From Flavobacteriales bacterium UBA852 (GTDB lineage: Bacteria; Bacteroidota; Bacteroidia; Flavobacteriales_E; Vicingaceae), in contig DBGO01000007.1 in assembly GCA_002295925.1 (NCBI GenBank), positions 1 to 64,000 on the forward strand: a stretch of DNA of 64,000 nucleotides, in the 5' to 3' direction. Under the pieces are notes generated by a model, which saw only the letters and a list, made by a program, of their open reading frames with translations, had not been told where the DNA came from and searched no databases. A program made the translations under genes and the position numbers. Positions within the stretch are counted from its first letter, which is position 1; the number at the start of each line of letters is the position of its first letter. Shown here piece by piece: positions 27,618 to 37,224 of the stretch.

Positions 27618-29717
27618 ATGCAACAACTCACACAATTACTTAAAGACGGAACTATGGAATTATCCGAAGTGCCTTTTCCCGCACTTCAACAAGGAACGGT
27701 TTTGGTCAGAAATCATTATTCAGTTATTTCTGCCGGAACAGAGGGTAAAACCGTTAAAGACGCCCGATTGGGATACATTGGCAAAGCCAAAGCTCGAAAA
27801 GAAGAGGTGAAAAAAGTAATTCAAACAGCCAAATCTTTGGGATTGGTAAAAACTTACCAACTGGTAATGAATAAACTCGAATCACCTTCGCCATTGGGAT
27901 ACAGCACTGCCGGTGAAGTGATTGCCGTAGCATCTGATGTTACCGAGTTCAATGTGGGCGATTTTGTAGCTTGCGGCGGCGCAACTGCCAATCATGCCGA
28001 AGTAATTTCCGTGCCCAAAAATTTATGCGTAAAACTGCCAAATGCCGATAAAATTAAAGAAGCATCATTTACGACCATTGCAGCAATTGCCATGCAAGGC
28101 ATTCGTCAAGCAGAAGTCGGTTTGGGTGAAACCGTAGTGGTTATTGGCTTGGGATTGGTTGGTCAAATAACCATGCAATTACTCAAAGCCGCCGGTATAA
28201 CACCTATCGGTATTGATATTGACCAAAATGCGGTGGATTTGGCAAAAAAATGTGGGTTTGAGTATGCCTTTAACAGAAACACACCCGATTTAGATAAAAT
28301 CATTTTTGACAAAACCCGTCAATACGGTGCCGATAGTATTATTATTACCGCAGCCACTTCATCCAACGAACCGGTAGAATTTGCCGGCATTATTGCCAGA
28401 CAAAAAGCCAAAGTGGTAATTGTGGGTGCTGTGCCCACCGGTTTTTCTCGAAAAAATTATTATCGTAAAGAATTGGATTTGCGTATGTCTTGTTCTTACG
28501 GTCCCGGTCGTTATGACGATAATTACGAAATGAAAGGAATCGACTACCCTATTGGTTATGTCCGTTGGACGGAAAACCGCAATATGCAAGCATTTGTAGA
28601 TTTACTGTATTCCGGTAAGTTAAATTTACAACCGCTCATCACTCATCAATTTAAGTTTGAGCAAGCCAAAGATGCTTATCAAATTATCGTAAACAAAACC
28701 GAGCCTTTTTGTGGTATTGTATTGGAATATGATACGCAAAAAAAACTAAACTCATCCATATCGATAAAACCTATTGATCAAAAAAGCAACGTAAAAATCG
28801 GATTTATAGGCGCAGGAAATTTTGCCCAAAATTTTTTATTGCCCAACTTAAAAAACTTACCGGTATCATTGGTGGGCGTTGCTACCGCACGTCCGCATAA
28901 TGCTAAGAATATTGCTCAAAAGTTCGGCTTTTCGCAAGCATTTTCTTCTGCCGAAGATATTATTAACAATCCCGACATTAACACGGTTTTTATTGTTACC
29001 CGTCATCATCTACACGCACAATACATTATTAAAGCATTACAACTAAACAAAATTGTTTTTACCGAAAAACCTTTGGCACTGACTCCCGAAGAATTAAACC
29101 AAATTATTGAAGCTGAAAAGAACAGCAAAGGTTCGGTAATGGTTGGTTTTAACCGAAGGTTTGCTCCGCTTACGCAAAAAGCAATGGATTTTATCGGAAA
29201 GGATTTGCCCGTTGCCATCAACTATCGCATTAACGCAGGCCAAGTTCCTGCCGACCATTGGGTACACGACCCACAGATTGGTGGCGGAAGAATCATTGGT
29301 GAAGCATGTCATTTTATTGATTACTGCCGGTATTTTGCCAACAGTAAAATCTCACACATTAGCGGCAGTTTCCTCACCAAAGGAACGGTTAAAGACACGG
29401 CAGCCATTTCCGTTGGTTTTGCCAACGGAAGCGTAGCTAACATCAGTTATTTTTCCAACGGAAGTAAATTGTTACCGAAAGAACAAATTGAAATATTTTC
29501 GGGAACCCGTACAGCTGTTATCAATGATTTTAAATCATTAAATCTATACGATAAAACGCTAAAAACCATCAAATCGCCGGCACAAGACAAAGGGCACAAA
29601 AACGAACTCAATGCTTTTGTAAATGCCATTTTAAAAGGCGAAGAATTACCTGTTCCGTTCAATGAGTCGGTAGAAGTAACAATGAAAACGTTTGAATTAT
29701 TGTCCGTAAATGAGTAA
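27618..29717 (+). CDS. Two-domain oxidoreductase: MDR alcohol dehydrogenase + Gfo/Idh/MocA
   Basis: 699 aa from the ATG at 27618. Residues ~1-375 are a medium-chain zinc-dependent-type dehydrogenase (SAGTEGKTV, GVIGLGLVGQ-like VVVIGLGLVGQITMQLLKAAG nucleotide fold). Residues ~390-699 are a Gfo/Idh/MocA oxidoreductase (KIGFIGAGNFAQ, FTEKPLALTPEE, with the catalytic EKP lysine). Such fusions are typical of exopolysaccharide and glycan clusters and probably oxidise a nucleotide sugar or glycan. It starts 66 nt after asnB and overlaps the next gene by 8 nt, so the three form an operon. Confidence 0.88.
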   Translation: MQQLTQLLKDGTMELSEVPFPALQQGTVLVRNHYSVISAGTEGKTVKDARLGYIGKAKARKEEVKKVIQTAKSLGLVKTYQLVMNKLESPSPLGYSTAGEVIAVASDVTEFNVGDFVACGGATANHAEVISVPKNLCVKLPNADKIKEASFTTIAAIAMQGIRQAEVGLGETVVVIGLGLVGQITMQLLKAAGITPIGIDIDQNAVDLAKKCGFEYAFNRNTPDLDKIIFDKTRQYGADSIIITAATSSNEPVEFAGIIARQKAKVVIVGAVPTGFSRKNYYRKELDLRMSCSYGPGRYDDNYEMKGIDYPIGYVRWTENRNMQAFVDLLYSGKLNLQPLITHQFKFEQAKDAYQIIVNKTEPFCGIVLEYDTQKKLNSSISIKPIDQKSNVKIGFIGAGNFAQNFLLPNLKNLPVSLVGVATARPHNAKNIAQKFGFSQAFSSAEDIINNPDINTVFIVTRHHLHAQYIIKALQLNKIVFTEKPLALTPEELNQIIEAEKNSKGSVMVGFNRRFAPLTQKAMDFIGKDLPVAINYRINAGQVPADHWVHDPQIGGGRIIGEACHFIDYCRYFANSKISHISGSFLTKGTVKDTAAISVGFANGSVANISYFSNGSKLLPKEQIEIFSGTRTAVINDFKSLNLYDKTLKTIKSPAQDKGHKNELNAFVNAILKGEELPVPFNESVEVTMKTFELLSVNE

Positions 29718-30873
29718 TGAGGAAATACATAATGCTTTGCAAAAGGCATTGGCTTTTGCCGAACAAGAAAAATTCAAAGGTTACGACCCTTATGACACAC
29801 TCAACACCACGTTACCCATTCATTATTTGGGTAAATGGGGAAAGGTTTTGGCGATTCAATTTCAAAAACGGTTTCCGTGGAATATTCGTCCTTTGTTGGG
29901 TATAAAAAAAGACTACAACCCCAAAGCTATTGGATTATTGTTGCAAGCATACAGCAATTTATACCTTCTTACCAATGATGAAAAATATTTAAACAAAGCA
30001 CATACATTGTTTAATTGGTTAAAAAACAATTATACCAAAGGATACAGCGGTTATTGTTGGGGATATAATTTTGAATGGGCAAGTCCGGTAAAAACATTAC
30101 AGAAGCACTCTCCCACTATTGTGGTTACAGGGTTTATAGCTCAAGGAATTTACAAATATTATCAACTTACAAAAGACCATACTGCACTGGATATTTTGTT
30201 TAGCATCAATAATTTTATTGAAAACGATTTACCCAAAACCGAAGACAATACCGGTGTATGCATCAGTTACAGCACCATTTCAAGAGATGTTTGCTACAAT
30301 GCATCAATGTTGGCAGCCGAGCATTATGCCCGTATGTTTGCCCTCACAAAAAAAGAAGAATTTAAGGATAAAGCCATTGCCATAGCTCGTTTCACGGTAA
30401 ACAAACAACACCAAAACGGCAAATGGAATTACAGTTTAAATTTATCCGATTTGCGGGAACGCGAACAAATAGATTTTCACCAAGGGTATGTTTTGGACAG
30501 TTTAAAAGAAGTGATTGTTCATTGTCAAGCCAACGAATTTATGAATGCTTACACAAAAGGACTGGAATTTTATGCCAAAAATCAATTTTTGCCAAACGGG
30601 CAAGCCATTTATCGCTTACCAAAAAAATATCCGGTAGAAATTCACAATCAAAGTCAAGGAATTATTACATTTTCGCGTGCTGCCACTTTACAACTCGATT
30701 ATTCAACCATTGCCCGAAAAATTGCCACATACACCATAAACAATATGTTCAACCCCAATAAAGGATTTTTTTATTATAAAAAATACCCGACACATACGAT
30801 AAAAACACCCTTTATGCGTTGGAATCAAGCGTGGATGATTTTGGCTTTGACAGAATATGAACTGGCACAATAA
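29710..30873 (+). CDS. Alpha/alpha-barrel glycan-processing protein
   Basis: 387 aa, all-helical, with repeated hairpins (LLLQAYSNLYLLTNDEKYLN, AAEHYARMFALTKKEEFKDK) as in six-hairpin glycosidases or polysaccharide lyases. No signal peptide, so it acts inside the cell. Aromatic and acidic residues cluster in WGYNFEWASPV and the DFHQGYVLDS region, where an active site would lie. Translationally coupled (8-nt overlap) to the two-domain oxidoreductase. Its substrate is unknown; the context points to surface polysaccharide. Confidence 0.7.
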   Translation: MSNEEIHNALQKALAFAEQEKFKGYDPYDTLNTTLPIHYLGKWGKVLAIQFQKRFPWNIRPLLGIKKDYNPKAIGLLLQAYSNLYLLTNDEKYLNKAHTLFNWLKNNYTKGYSGYCWGYNFEWASPVKTLQKHSPTIVVTGFIAQGIYKYYQLTKDHTALDILFSINNFIENDLPKTEDNTGVCISYSTISRDVCYNASMLAAEHYARMFALTKKEEFKDKAIAIARFTVNKQHQNGKWNYSLNLSDLREREQIDFHQGYVLDSLKEVIVHCQANEFMNAYTKGLEFYAKNQFLPNGQAIYRLPKKYPVEIHNQSQGIITFSRAATLQLDYSTIARKIATYTINNMFNPNKGFFYYKKYPTHTIKTPFMRWNQAWMILALTEYELAQ

Positions 30874-30903
30874 AAGCACAGTTTACATCAATAGTTTTTC
30901 CGA

Positions 30904-30934
30904 TTGGATAAATACAAAAGAATAAATACCTTTA
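30904..30934 (+). promoter_or_regulatory. Promoter of the ChaN-like gene
   Basis: TTG (30904-30906), 20-nt spacer, TACCTTTA (30927-30934), one mismatch from TAnnTTTG at the last base. Predicted start near 30941, leader about 19 nt. Confidence 0.5.
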
Positions 30935-30959
30935 CAAATATCATTTAAACAATATCAAC

Positions 30960-31817
30960 ATGAAAAAATCTTTATTTTTTGCCTTTGCAATAATTATTCT
31001 AAGCGCATTTACCAATCCGTTTGCATACCAATTATTTGATGCGGAAGGCAATGAAACCGACTACGAAAAATTGCTCGAAAAAGCCAAAGAAGCCGATATT
31101 ATATTATTTGGCGAATTACACAACAACCCCATTGCACACTGGTTACAATTGCGTTTGACCAAAGATTTATACAATGTAAAAAAAGAAAACTTGGTTTTGG
31201 GTGCCGAAATGTTTGAAGCCGACGACCAAATTACCCTCAATGAATATTTAGCCGGAAAAATCAATTATAAAACTTTTAAGCAAGAAGCAAAAGTTTGGCC
31301 CAACAACACCACCGATTATCAACCCTTGGTTGATTTTGCCAAAGACAATAATTTGTCTTTTGTGGCTGCCAATGTTCCGCGTCGCTATGCCAATATGGTT
31401 TATAAAAACGGATTTGAAGCATTGGAAGATGTGGACAAATTTGCCAAGAAAAACTGGATGGCTCCACTCCCCATAAAATACGACCCCGACTTGCCCGGTT
31501 ATAAAAAAATGATAGAAATGATGGGCGGACACGGCGGCGATAATTTACCCAAAGCCCAAGCACTAAAAGATGCTACAATGGCTTATTTTATTACCGAAAA
31601 TTGGAAAAAAGGGAAAATATTTATTCACTATAACGGCACTTACCATTCCGATAATCACGAAGGAATTATGTGGTATTTGCAACAAAAAAACAAAAAACTA
31701 AATATCTTAACCATCAGTACTGTAGAACAAACGGAGGTATCTAACCTTACGGATGAAAATAAAAACAAAGCTGATTTTATTATTGCCGTTCCTGAAGATA
31801 TGACCAAAACGCATTAA
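30960..31817 (+). CDS. ChaN-like (Tiki superfamily) envelope protein
   Basis: 285 aa with a Sec signal (to about residue 22). ILFGELHNNPIAHWLQL (residues ~50-66) is the ChaN signature with its conserved Glu and His, followed by LVLGAEMFEADDQ and a C-terminal IFIHYNGTYHSDNHEGI holding the second His group. ChaN-type proteins bind haem and lie in the Tiki/TraB fold group, some of whose members are metallopeptidases. No lipobox Cys is seen. Its last 4 nt overlap the convergent ubiD-type gene. Confidence 0.8.
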   Translation: MKKSLFFAFAIIILSAFTNPFAYQLFDAEGNETDYEKLLEKAKEADIILFGELHNNPIAHWLQLRLTKDLYNVKKENLVLGAEMFEADDQITLNEYLAGKINYKTFKQEAKVWPNNTTDYQPLVDFAKDNNLSFVAANVPRRYANMVYKNGFEALEDVDKFAKKNWMAPLPIKYDPDLPGYKKMIEMMGGHGGDNLPKAQALKDATMAYFITENWKKGKIFIHYNGTYHSDNHEGIMWYLQQKNKKLNILTISTVEQTEVSNLTDENKNKADFIIAVPEDMTKTH

Positions 31818-33616
31818 ATAATTCCGTGTAAACTTCCACCTTTTTCTCCCAATTGATATACTTTTTGCATTACTTCATCAGGCATTGAAAGTTCGGGTGC
31901 ATGATGGGGCTTTTTACGTGCATCAATTATTACGGCATCGCATTTCCAATGTTTATGCTCTATCGACTCATTTATTCCGTAAATATCATACGCCGGATTA
32001 CTTCGCGTAAAGGTAACCCACAGAAAATTATCAAAATCTTGAGCTAAAAAACGGGCATCATCGCAAACGACAATCAAAGGAAATCCGTTTATTTTATCTT
32101 TTATTTCCATAGCAAATTGATGCATCTCACGCTTTGCATTTTCATAATTGGTAAATGGCGTTAATTCTACTGCCAATATACCGGCTGAAACCACTTGTGC
32201 ATGCGTTGACAAATTCGAAAATTCCAATGACAATTGATTGATTTTTTTATCAATGGCAGCAAAAACAACCTTTGAACCTTGATTAAGCCCCGTTCCGGAA
32301 TAATCCAAAGTATCTATTGTTGTGTTGGTTTGAAAATGAATATCTCTTTGGGGATTAAACCTCTCCAGAAAATAGGTGAAAAATTCTTTTTCATTATCTA
32401 CATTCACTTGTTCCGAATGCTCGGCAATAAACAGGTATTTTGCCAAAGACATTTGCCCTGTTCCTAAAATATGATTGGCAATGGTCAATAATTCTTGAGG
32501 TTGTTGCTTTTCGAGATAAGGCGTATAACGTTCGCTGCCCAAAACCAACAATAAAGGATGAACTCCGGCAGCATCCACGGCGTTTACGGCTTTTAATCCG
32601 GGAATTTCTTTCAGCAAAACATCTTTAGTAAGTAAATGTATCAATTTGCCGAATTGCGAATCCTCTTGCGGCGGTCTGCCTACTACGGTAAACGACCAAA
32701 CGGCATTTTTACGATGATACACTTTTTTTACTCGCATCACCGGAAACGGATGTTTTAAGCTGTAATATCCCAAATGGTCGCCAAAAGGACCTTCGGGTTT
32801 TGTTTCGTTGGGATAAATTTCGCCAAGTATTACAAAATCTGCTTCCGACGGAATAAAATAACCGTTTTTATATCCATATCGAAATCTGCGGTTATTCAAA
32901 AAACCGGCAAAAGTAAGCTCACTCATTCCTTCGGGCAAAGGCATAACTGCCGAAAATATATTTGCCGGCGATCCACCTACAAAAATACTGACCTTTAACG
33001 GCTGACCGAGTTTATTGGCCTTAGTTTGATGCACACCAATTCCACGATGAATTTGATAATGCAATCCTACTTCTTTGTTTTGCACATACTCATTGCCCGA
33101 TAATTGTATGCGATACATTCCTAAATTGCCATGCATAACACCGGGTTGTTCAACATCTTCGGAATACACCAAAGGCAAAGTAATAAAAGCGCCTCCATCG
33201 TTTGGCCAACATTGAATTTGAGGCAAATCGGAAATTTTACATTCTTGCCACATTACCGGATGATGGTTGGTTTTTAAGGGCAACGCTTTGGATGCTTTAT
33301 AAAGTGTTTTTAACGTTTTAAAAGGATGCTTAAAGCCACTTCCGGGATTATCCTTTAAATGTACCAAATTAGCAAAGTCACTCCACGAATCGCGAAGTAA
33401 GTATTGACTTCGCTCGAGTGTGCCGAAAAGATTGGAAACCGCCGGAAACTTTGTTCCTTTCAGATTTTCGAACAAAATGGCAGGTCCGTTGTTTTTAAAA
33501 ACTTCTAAATGAACCGCCGCCGCTTCCAAATAAGGATTTACTTCTTCTTTTATGCGAACAAGTTCACCTTTTTGCTCTAAATCGTGAATAACATCGTGTG
33601 TGCTTTTATAGGGCAT
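31814..33616 (-). CDS. UbiD-family decarboxylase
   Basis: 600 aa. UbiD enzymes decarboxylate aromatic or alpha,beta-unsaturated acids with prenylated FMN made by UbiX. Visible: LLRDSWSDFANLVHLKD at the N-terminal half, GMYRIQLSGNEYVQNKEVGLHYQIHRG (broken here by family variation) carrying cofactor contacts, and the E-x-x-x-R-like FGDHLGYYSLKHPFPVMRVKK region. Length is larger than E. coli UbiD (~497 aa) but usual for the Bacteroidota form. It may act in menaquinone synthesis; no ubiX or men gene is in the window to test this. Confidence 0.85.
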   Translation of the reverse strand: MPYKSTHDVIHDLEQKGELVRIKEEVNPYLEAAAVHLEVFKNNGPAILFENLKGTKFPAVSNLFGTLERSQYLLRDSWSDFANLVHLKDNPGSGFKHPFKTLKTLYKASKALPLKTNHHPVMWQECKISDLPQIQCWPNDGGAFITLPLVYSEDVEQPGVMHGNLGMYRIQLSGNEYVQNKEVGLHYQIHRGIGVHQTKANKLGQPLKVSIFVGGSPANIFSAVMPLPEGMSELTFAGFLNNRRFRYGYKNGYFIPSEADFVILGEIYPNETKPEGPFGDHLGYYSLKHPFPVMRVKKVYHRKNAVWSFTVVGRPPQEDSQFGKLIHLLTKDVLLKEIPGLKAVNAVDAAGVHPLLLVLGSERYTPYLEKQQPQELLTIANHILGTGQMSLAKYLFIAEHSEQVNVDNEKEFFTYFLERFNPQRDIHFQTNTTIDTLDYSGTGLNQGSKVVFAAIDKKINQLSLEFSNLSTHAQVVSAGILAVELTPFTNYENAKREMHQFAMEIKDKINGFPLIVVCDDARFLAQDFDNFLWVTFTRSNPAYDIYGINESIEHKHWKCDAVIIDARKKPHHAPELSMPDEVMQKVYQLGEKGGSLHGII

Positions 33617-33645
33617 TTTTTGTGTATGAGAATGTAAAAATAAGA

Positions 33646-33670
33646 AAAGCCGCCCGAATTGGGCGGCTTT
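33646..33670 (-). terminator. Terminator between ubiD-type and hpf genes
   Basis: Perfect 10-bp stem AAAGCCGCCC-gaatt-GGGCGGCTTT. On the minus strand it follows the hpf stop at 33700 and precedes the ubiD-type gene, so it ends the hpf transcript. Confidence 0.8.
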
Positions 33671-33699
33671 ATCATTATCAAATGTTTCAATAAAACTTA

Positions 33700-34029
33700 T
33701 TATCGCTTGCGTTTGTATTCGTAATCTTTACGCTCAAGTTCGTATTGGCGTTTTACGGCTTTTTTAAACTCGTTTAGCAATTGTGTTGTAACTTTTAAAA
33801 CATCTTTGCCTTCTTCAGCTATCAACACTTTTTTACTTTTTAATTCAATTGCTGCACTGACATTGTAAGTTGATGAAGAATGATTGAATATAATTTCCAA
33901 AGTCAATTCTTTGTCATATTTTTTAAATAATTCTTTGAAAAATTCAGCTTTTTCAATGCAGATTTTCTCCACTTCATCTCTTACTGCTTCGTCAACTTCT
34001 TTTAAGTTTTTAATAATTACATTTACCAT
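33700..34029 (-). CDS. hpf: Ribosome hibernation factor, short HPF/RaiA type
   Basis: 109 aa with the beta-alpha-beta-beta-beta-alpha layout of short HPF. It binds the decoding centre of idle ribosomes. Strands such as ELTLEIIFNHSSSTYNVSAAIELKSK and the final helix with a basic tail (KKAVKRQYELERKDYEYKRKR) are visible. The residues that bind rRNA are conserved in character, but sequence identity is low, so YfiA versus HPF cannot be decided. Co-oriented with the HdeD-like gene 11 nt upstream, probably one stress transcript. Confidence 0.8.
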   Translation of the reverse strand: MVNVIIKNLKEVDEAVRDEVEKICIEKAEFFKELFKKYDKELTLEIIFNHSSSTYNVSAAIELKSKKVLIAEEGKDVLKVTTQLLNEFKKAVKRQYELERKDYEYKRKR

Positions 34030-34040
34030 AAAATATTTTT

Positions 34041-34586
34041 TTAAAGATTATTGTTAAATTGTTTTAATTGTATTCCAAAAAACAAAGATAATAATCCGGC
34101 CATAAAAATAGGTATGCTGACCAAATAAACAACACTAAACATTCCAATAACAGGATTTATCAATATTAATATGGAAAAAAACAGTAAAATTATTCCGCTT
34201 AATAAAGAAATCCACCAATTGGGCAATTCGGCTTTTTTTAGCCAAAAAGACAAACTAATACGTGCTACTGCACTAAAAGTAAGCCAGAAGCCCATAAACA
34301 TGATAAGTGTTGTTGCCGATAGTTCGGGCTGAAAGAGCATTACTGCTCCCAATACTGCTTCCAATAATCCAATAATCAGGTAAATGTACCAACCGTCAAA
34401 AAATTTTCGGTTGCGCAAAGCAAATACCGTATTAAAACCGCCAGCAGTAAATATTAACCAGCCAAAAATTGCGGTTAATACCATAAATGTTTCTACGGGT
34501 TGTAACATAAAAAATCCACCCATAAACATTAATCCAATCCCAACCAATGTTGGAATCCACCATTCTTTAATTTTCATTTCATTCAT
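34041..34586 (-). CDS. HdeD/DUF308 family membrane protein
   Basis: 181 aa with six hydrophobic helices in three similar pairs: WWIPTLVGIGLMFMGGFFML, YLIIGLLEAVLGAVMLF, WWISLLSGIILLFFSILILI. The repeated GxxxxxxGxxxL pattern with Asn-Pro or Gln-Pro turns is typical of HdeD/DUF308. In E. coli HdeD supports acid resistance at high cell density; the role here is not known. Expected to be co-transcribed with hpf, which fits a stationary-phase or stress role. Confidence 0.8.
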   Translation of the reverse strand: MNEMKIKEWWIPTLVGIGLMFMGGFFMLQPVETFMVLTAIFGWLIFTAGGFNTVFALRNRKFFDGWYIYLIIGLLEAVLGAVMLFQPELSATTLIMFMGFWLTFSAVARISLSFWLKKAELPNWWISLLSGIILLFFSILILINPVIGMFSVVYLVSIPIFMAGLLSLFFGIQLKQFNNNL

Positions 34587-34817
34587 TTTTTATTCTCCTT
34601 TTTTATTTTTATAATTAGCTTTTTTAATGTCGCAATTTTCAATTATTATTCCATAGCACAAAAACAAGTCAACTTGTCATATTCGTGAAAATCATCATTT
34701 ACACAAAAAAGATAAAATTCAAACGACATCAATAACTAAATAAAATAAATAAGGGTTTACACCTATGTCAAAAAGTCGTTAAATTTAAAGATGTTTTTTT
34801 ATAGAAAGACGTGTTTT

Positions 34818-35324
34818 TTATTTTTTTAAACTCTCAGATGAAAAAACAAAAGGCAATAAAGAAGTTGCCGATGGAAAAAACCATACTTGATGATGGGAAT
34901 ACAAGTATAAATTAATTTCTTTTGTTTGATTGAATTCGTATTCGCTGATTACCTGACGGCAAGCGCCACATGGCGAACAAGGCATTTCAAATGGTTTATC
35001 GGTAATGATTAAAAGAGTGTCCACATCAGCATCAGGGTATTCGCTCTTGGCATAAAACAAAGCTACACGCTCGGCACATAACCCGGAAGGATAAGCGGCA
35101 TTTTCTTGGTTTGTTCCGTAAACCCACTGTTTATTATCCAGTTTTACAGCTGCAGCAACCTTAAATTCAGAATAAGGCGCATACGCATCCTTTACCTTCT
35201 TTTCTAATATAAGAAATTGTTCTCGAATTTCTTGCGGCAATTCTTCTAACGACTGATAAACCGTGTATGATATGTTATGTGAATGCTGCTTCACTTTCTT
35301 AAACTGTAAATTATTTAATTCCAA
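34818..35324 (-). CDS. cdd: Cytidine deaminase
   Basis: 168 aa, homotetrameric-type length with a C-terminal extension. It deaminates cytidine and deoxycytidine. The zinc ligands and proton shuttle are in GLCAERVALF (Cys, Glu) and PCSPCGACRQVISEY (two Cys). FKVAAAVKLDNKQWVYGTNQENAAYPS carries the nucleoside-binding residues. The start overlaps the 3' end of the tandem FKBP gene by 14 nt, so translation is coupled. Confidence 0.95.
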   Translation of the reverse strand: MELNNLQFKKVKQHSHNISYTVYQSLEELPQEIREQFLILEKKVKDAYAPYSEFKVAAAVKLDNKQWVYGTNQENAAYPSGLCAERVALFYAKSEYPDADVDTLLIITDKPFEMPCSPCGACRQVISEYEFNQTKEINLYLYSHHQVWFFPSATSLLPFVFSSESLKK

Positions 35325-36150
35325 GCAATTCTACATCAAATATAAGTGTAGCATTTGGCGGTATAACCCCTCCGGCACCATTAGCTCCGTACCCTAAATT
35401 GGAAGGAATAATTAATCGTGCTTTTTCACCTTTTTTCATGTGTGAAAATGCTTCGTCCCAACCTTTAATCACTTGCCCCTTACCCAATTTAAACTCAAAA
35501 GGTTTACCACGATCGTAACTGCTGTCAAATTTTTTCATTCCATCAAGCAAATACCCTGAGTAATGTACAATAACGGTTTCGCCCTCTTCAGGGGTTGCGC
35601 CTTCGGTTTCTTTAATTTTTATCATTTTTAAACCCGAAGGAAATGTTAATGTATCTTTTCCGGCTGTGTTAAAAGGCTTTTTAGGTTTTTCAACCGAAAT
35701 CAATTCCACTTCAAATTTCAAGGTAGCATTTGGCGGAATCACGCCTCCCGCACCTCGTTCGCCATAAGCCAAATCAGGCGGAATGATGAAAACAGCTTTA
35801 TCTCCGGTTACCAAATACGAAATACCTTCGTCCCAACCTTTTATCACTCTTCCTTCTCCCAATGGGAAACGAATAGGTTCACCTCTTTTGTAAGAACTGT
35901 CAAAAACAGTATCATTCATAAATTTACCCACATAATGCACTTCAACAATATCGCCTTTTTTCGGTCTGTCACCTTTTTTTGAGGCTTCTGTAATGGTGTA
36001 TTTCAAACCACTTTCAGTGACTTGTTCTTTTCCTTCAATCTTTTTATTGTTTTTGCGCATTTTCTTCTTCTTTTCGTTTTGAGCCGAAGAATCGGAGGCT
36101 AAAACTGCCAGTACTAACACTGGCAGTATAATGTATTTGGCTATTTTCAT
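35311..36150 (-). CDS. Exported tandem FKBP-type prolyl isomerase
   Basis: 279 aa. Signal peptide to about residue 22, a basic linker, then two FKBP domains: the first ~50-155 (VEVHYVGKF, PIRFPLGEGRVIKGWDEGI, GGVIPPNATLKFEVEL), the second ~170-279 (VIVHYSGYL, FKLGKGQVIKGWDEAF, GGVIPPNATLIFDVEL). Both keep the Asp, Trp, Ile and Phe residues of the active pocket. It would fold proteins in the periplasm. Lies 21 nt downstream of another FKBP protein and overlaps cdd, forming a three-gene operon. Confidence 0.93.
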   Translation of the reverse strand: MKIAKYIILPVLVLAVLASDSSAQNEKKKKMRKNNKKIEGKEQVTESGLKYTITEASKKGDRPKKGDIVEVHYVGKFMNDTVFDSSYKRGEPIRFPLGEGRVIKGWDEGISYLVTGDKAVFIIPPDLAYGERGAGGVIPPNATLKFEVELISVEKPKKPFNTAGKDTLTFPSGLKMIKIKETEGATPEEGETVIVHYSGYLLDGMKKFDSSYDRGKPFEFKLGKGQVIKGWDEAFSHMKKGEKARLIIPSNLGYGANGAGGVIPPNATLIFDVELLGIK

Positions 36151-36171
36151 AGGAAATATATTTTGTATTTT

Positions 36172-37059
36172 TTATTGTGCTGCTTGTGGTTGAGGAGCAT
36201 CGCTTACTTCCAATAATTCCACTTCAAAAACCAAAGTAGAAAACGGAGGTATTGGTCCTGTTTGACGACCACCATAAGCTAAATGTGAAGGAATGATTAG
36301 TTTGGCTTTGCCACCTTCTTTCATATAGCTGATACCTTCGTCCCATCCGGGAATAACCTGACCGACACCTAATACAAATTCTATTGGCTCGCCTCTGTCA
36401 ACAGATGAGTCAAATTTAGTTCCGTCGAGCAATGTTCCGGTATAGTGCACTTTAACTTGCTTGCCCGGCTCGGCTTGTTTGCCTGTTCCTTTTTTCTCTT
36501 CAATATAATACAACCCGCTTTGCGTTGGTTCTGCGGTGATATTATTTTCTGTCAAGTATTCTTGCAATTTGGTTTGCTCTTCTTCTTGTGCTTTTTGCAT
36601 TTGCTCCATCTGTTCTTTTTGCAACTCTTCGAGTGTTTGCACTTTTAACAATTTAGCTTCAAAAGTAAGGTTTGAACCTTGGGGAATTTGCGGAGGAAGC
36701 GGTGCATTCATTAAGTGAGTAAAAAATGAATCGGCAGAGGTTACAAATGTAGCACTGTCGCCTACGTGCATCATTAAAAAACCTTCAGTAATATCGCCAT
36801 TGTATAAAGCTGAATCTACTTTAATTTTAAATTCTTGACCACCTTTTCTGGAGTCGAACAATACTTCGCCACTGTCGGTTTTGTAAAGAATATCGAAAGT
36901 GGCTATTTCTCCCGATTTTAATTGAGGAGCTTCAGGGTTTGAATTATGAAATTTGTATTTCAATCCGTGTTCTGTGGTTTGGTATCCGTCTTCCGATTGA
37001 TTTTGATTTCCACATGCTGCCAATGCTACTACAGCAATACTTAATACTAATTTTTTCAT
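36172..37059 (-). CDS. FKBP-type prolyl isomerase lipoprotein
   Basis: 295 aa. Lipobox ALAAC (Cys16) makes it a lipoprotein. Residues ~25-140 form a diverged FKBP-like domain (FDILYKTDSGEVLFDSRKGG, LTFEAKLLKV) that lacks most active-site residues. A Glu/Gln-rich helix (~140-165) leads to a full FKBP domain (~190-285; VKVHYTGTLLDGTKFDSS, VIPGWDEGISYM). The architecture recalls gliding-associated GldI-type and MIP-like lipoproteins, but no gliding genes are nearby. First gene of the FKBP-FKBP-cdd operon. Confidence 0.9.
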   Translation of the reverse strand: MKKLVLSIAVVALAACGNQNQSEDGYQTTEHGLKYKFHNSNPEAPQLKSGEIATFDILYKTDSGEVLFDSRKGGQEFKIKVDSALYNGDITEGFLMMHVGDSATFVTSADSFFTHLMNAPLPPQIPQGSNLTFEAKLLKVQTLEELQKEQMEQMQKAQEEEQTKLQEYLTENNITAEPTQSGLYYIEEKKGTGKQAEPGKQVKVHYTGTLLDGTKFDSSVDRGEPIEFVLGVGQVIPGWDEGISYMKEGGKAKLIIPSHLAYGGRQTGPIPPFSTLVFEVELLEVSDAPQPQAAQ

Positions 37060-37173
37060 TCTTTAATGTTGTTTATTATTTAATTTTTGATTTACAAATA
37101 TGGCGTAAAATTATGTTTTTTCGATTATCAATATCATAAATTATGTTAAACTTTCATGATATTAATGAAAAAG

Positions 37174-37211
37174 AAAATCCCCAAGCATAAAAGATTACGG
37201 TTGGGGATTTT
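37174..37211 (-). terminator. Terminator of the DEAD-box helicase gene
   Basis: Perfect 11-bp arms AAAATCCCCAA (37174-37184) and TTGGGGATTTT (37201-37211) just past the helicase stop. The U-tract on the minus strand is interrupted by a single C. Confidence 0.75.
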
Positions 37212-37224
37212 ATTATAATTTTAA

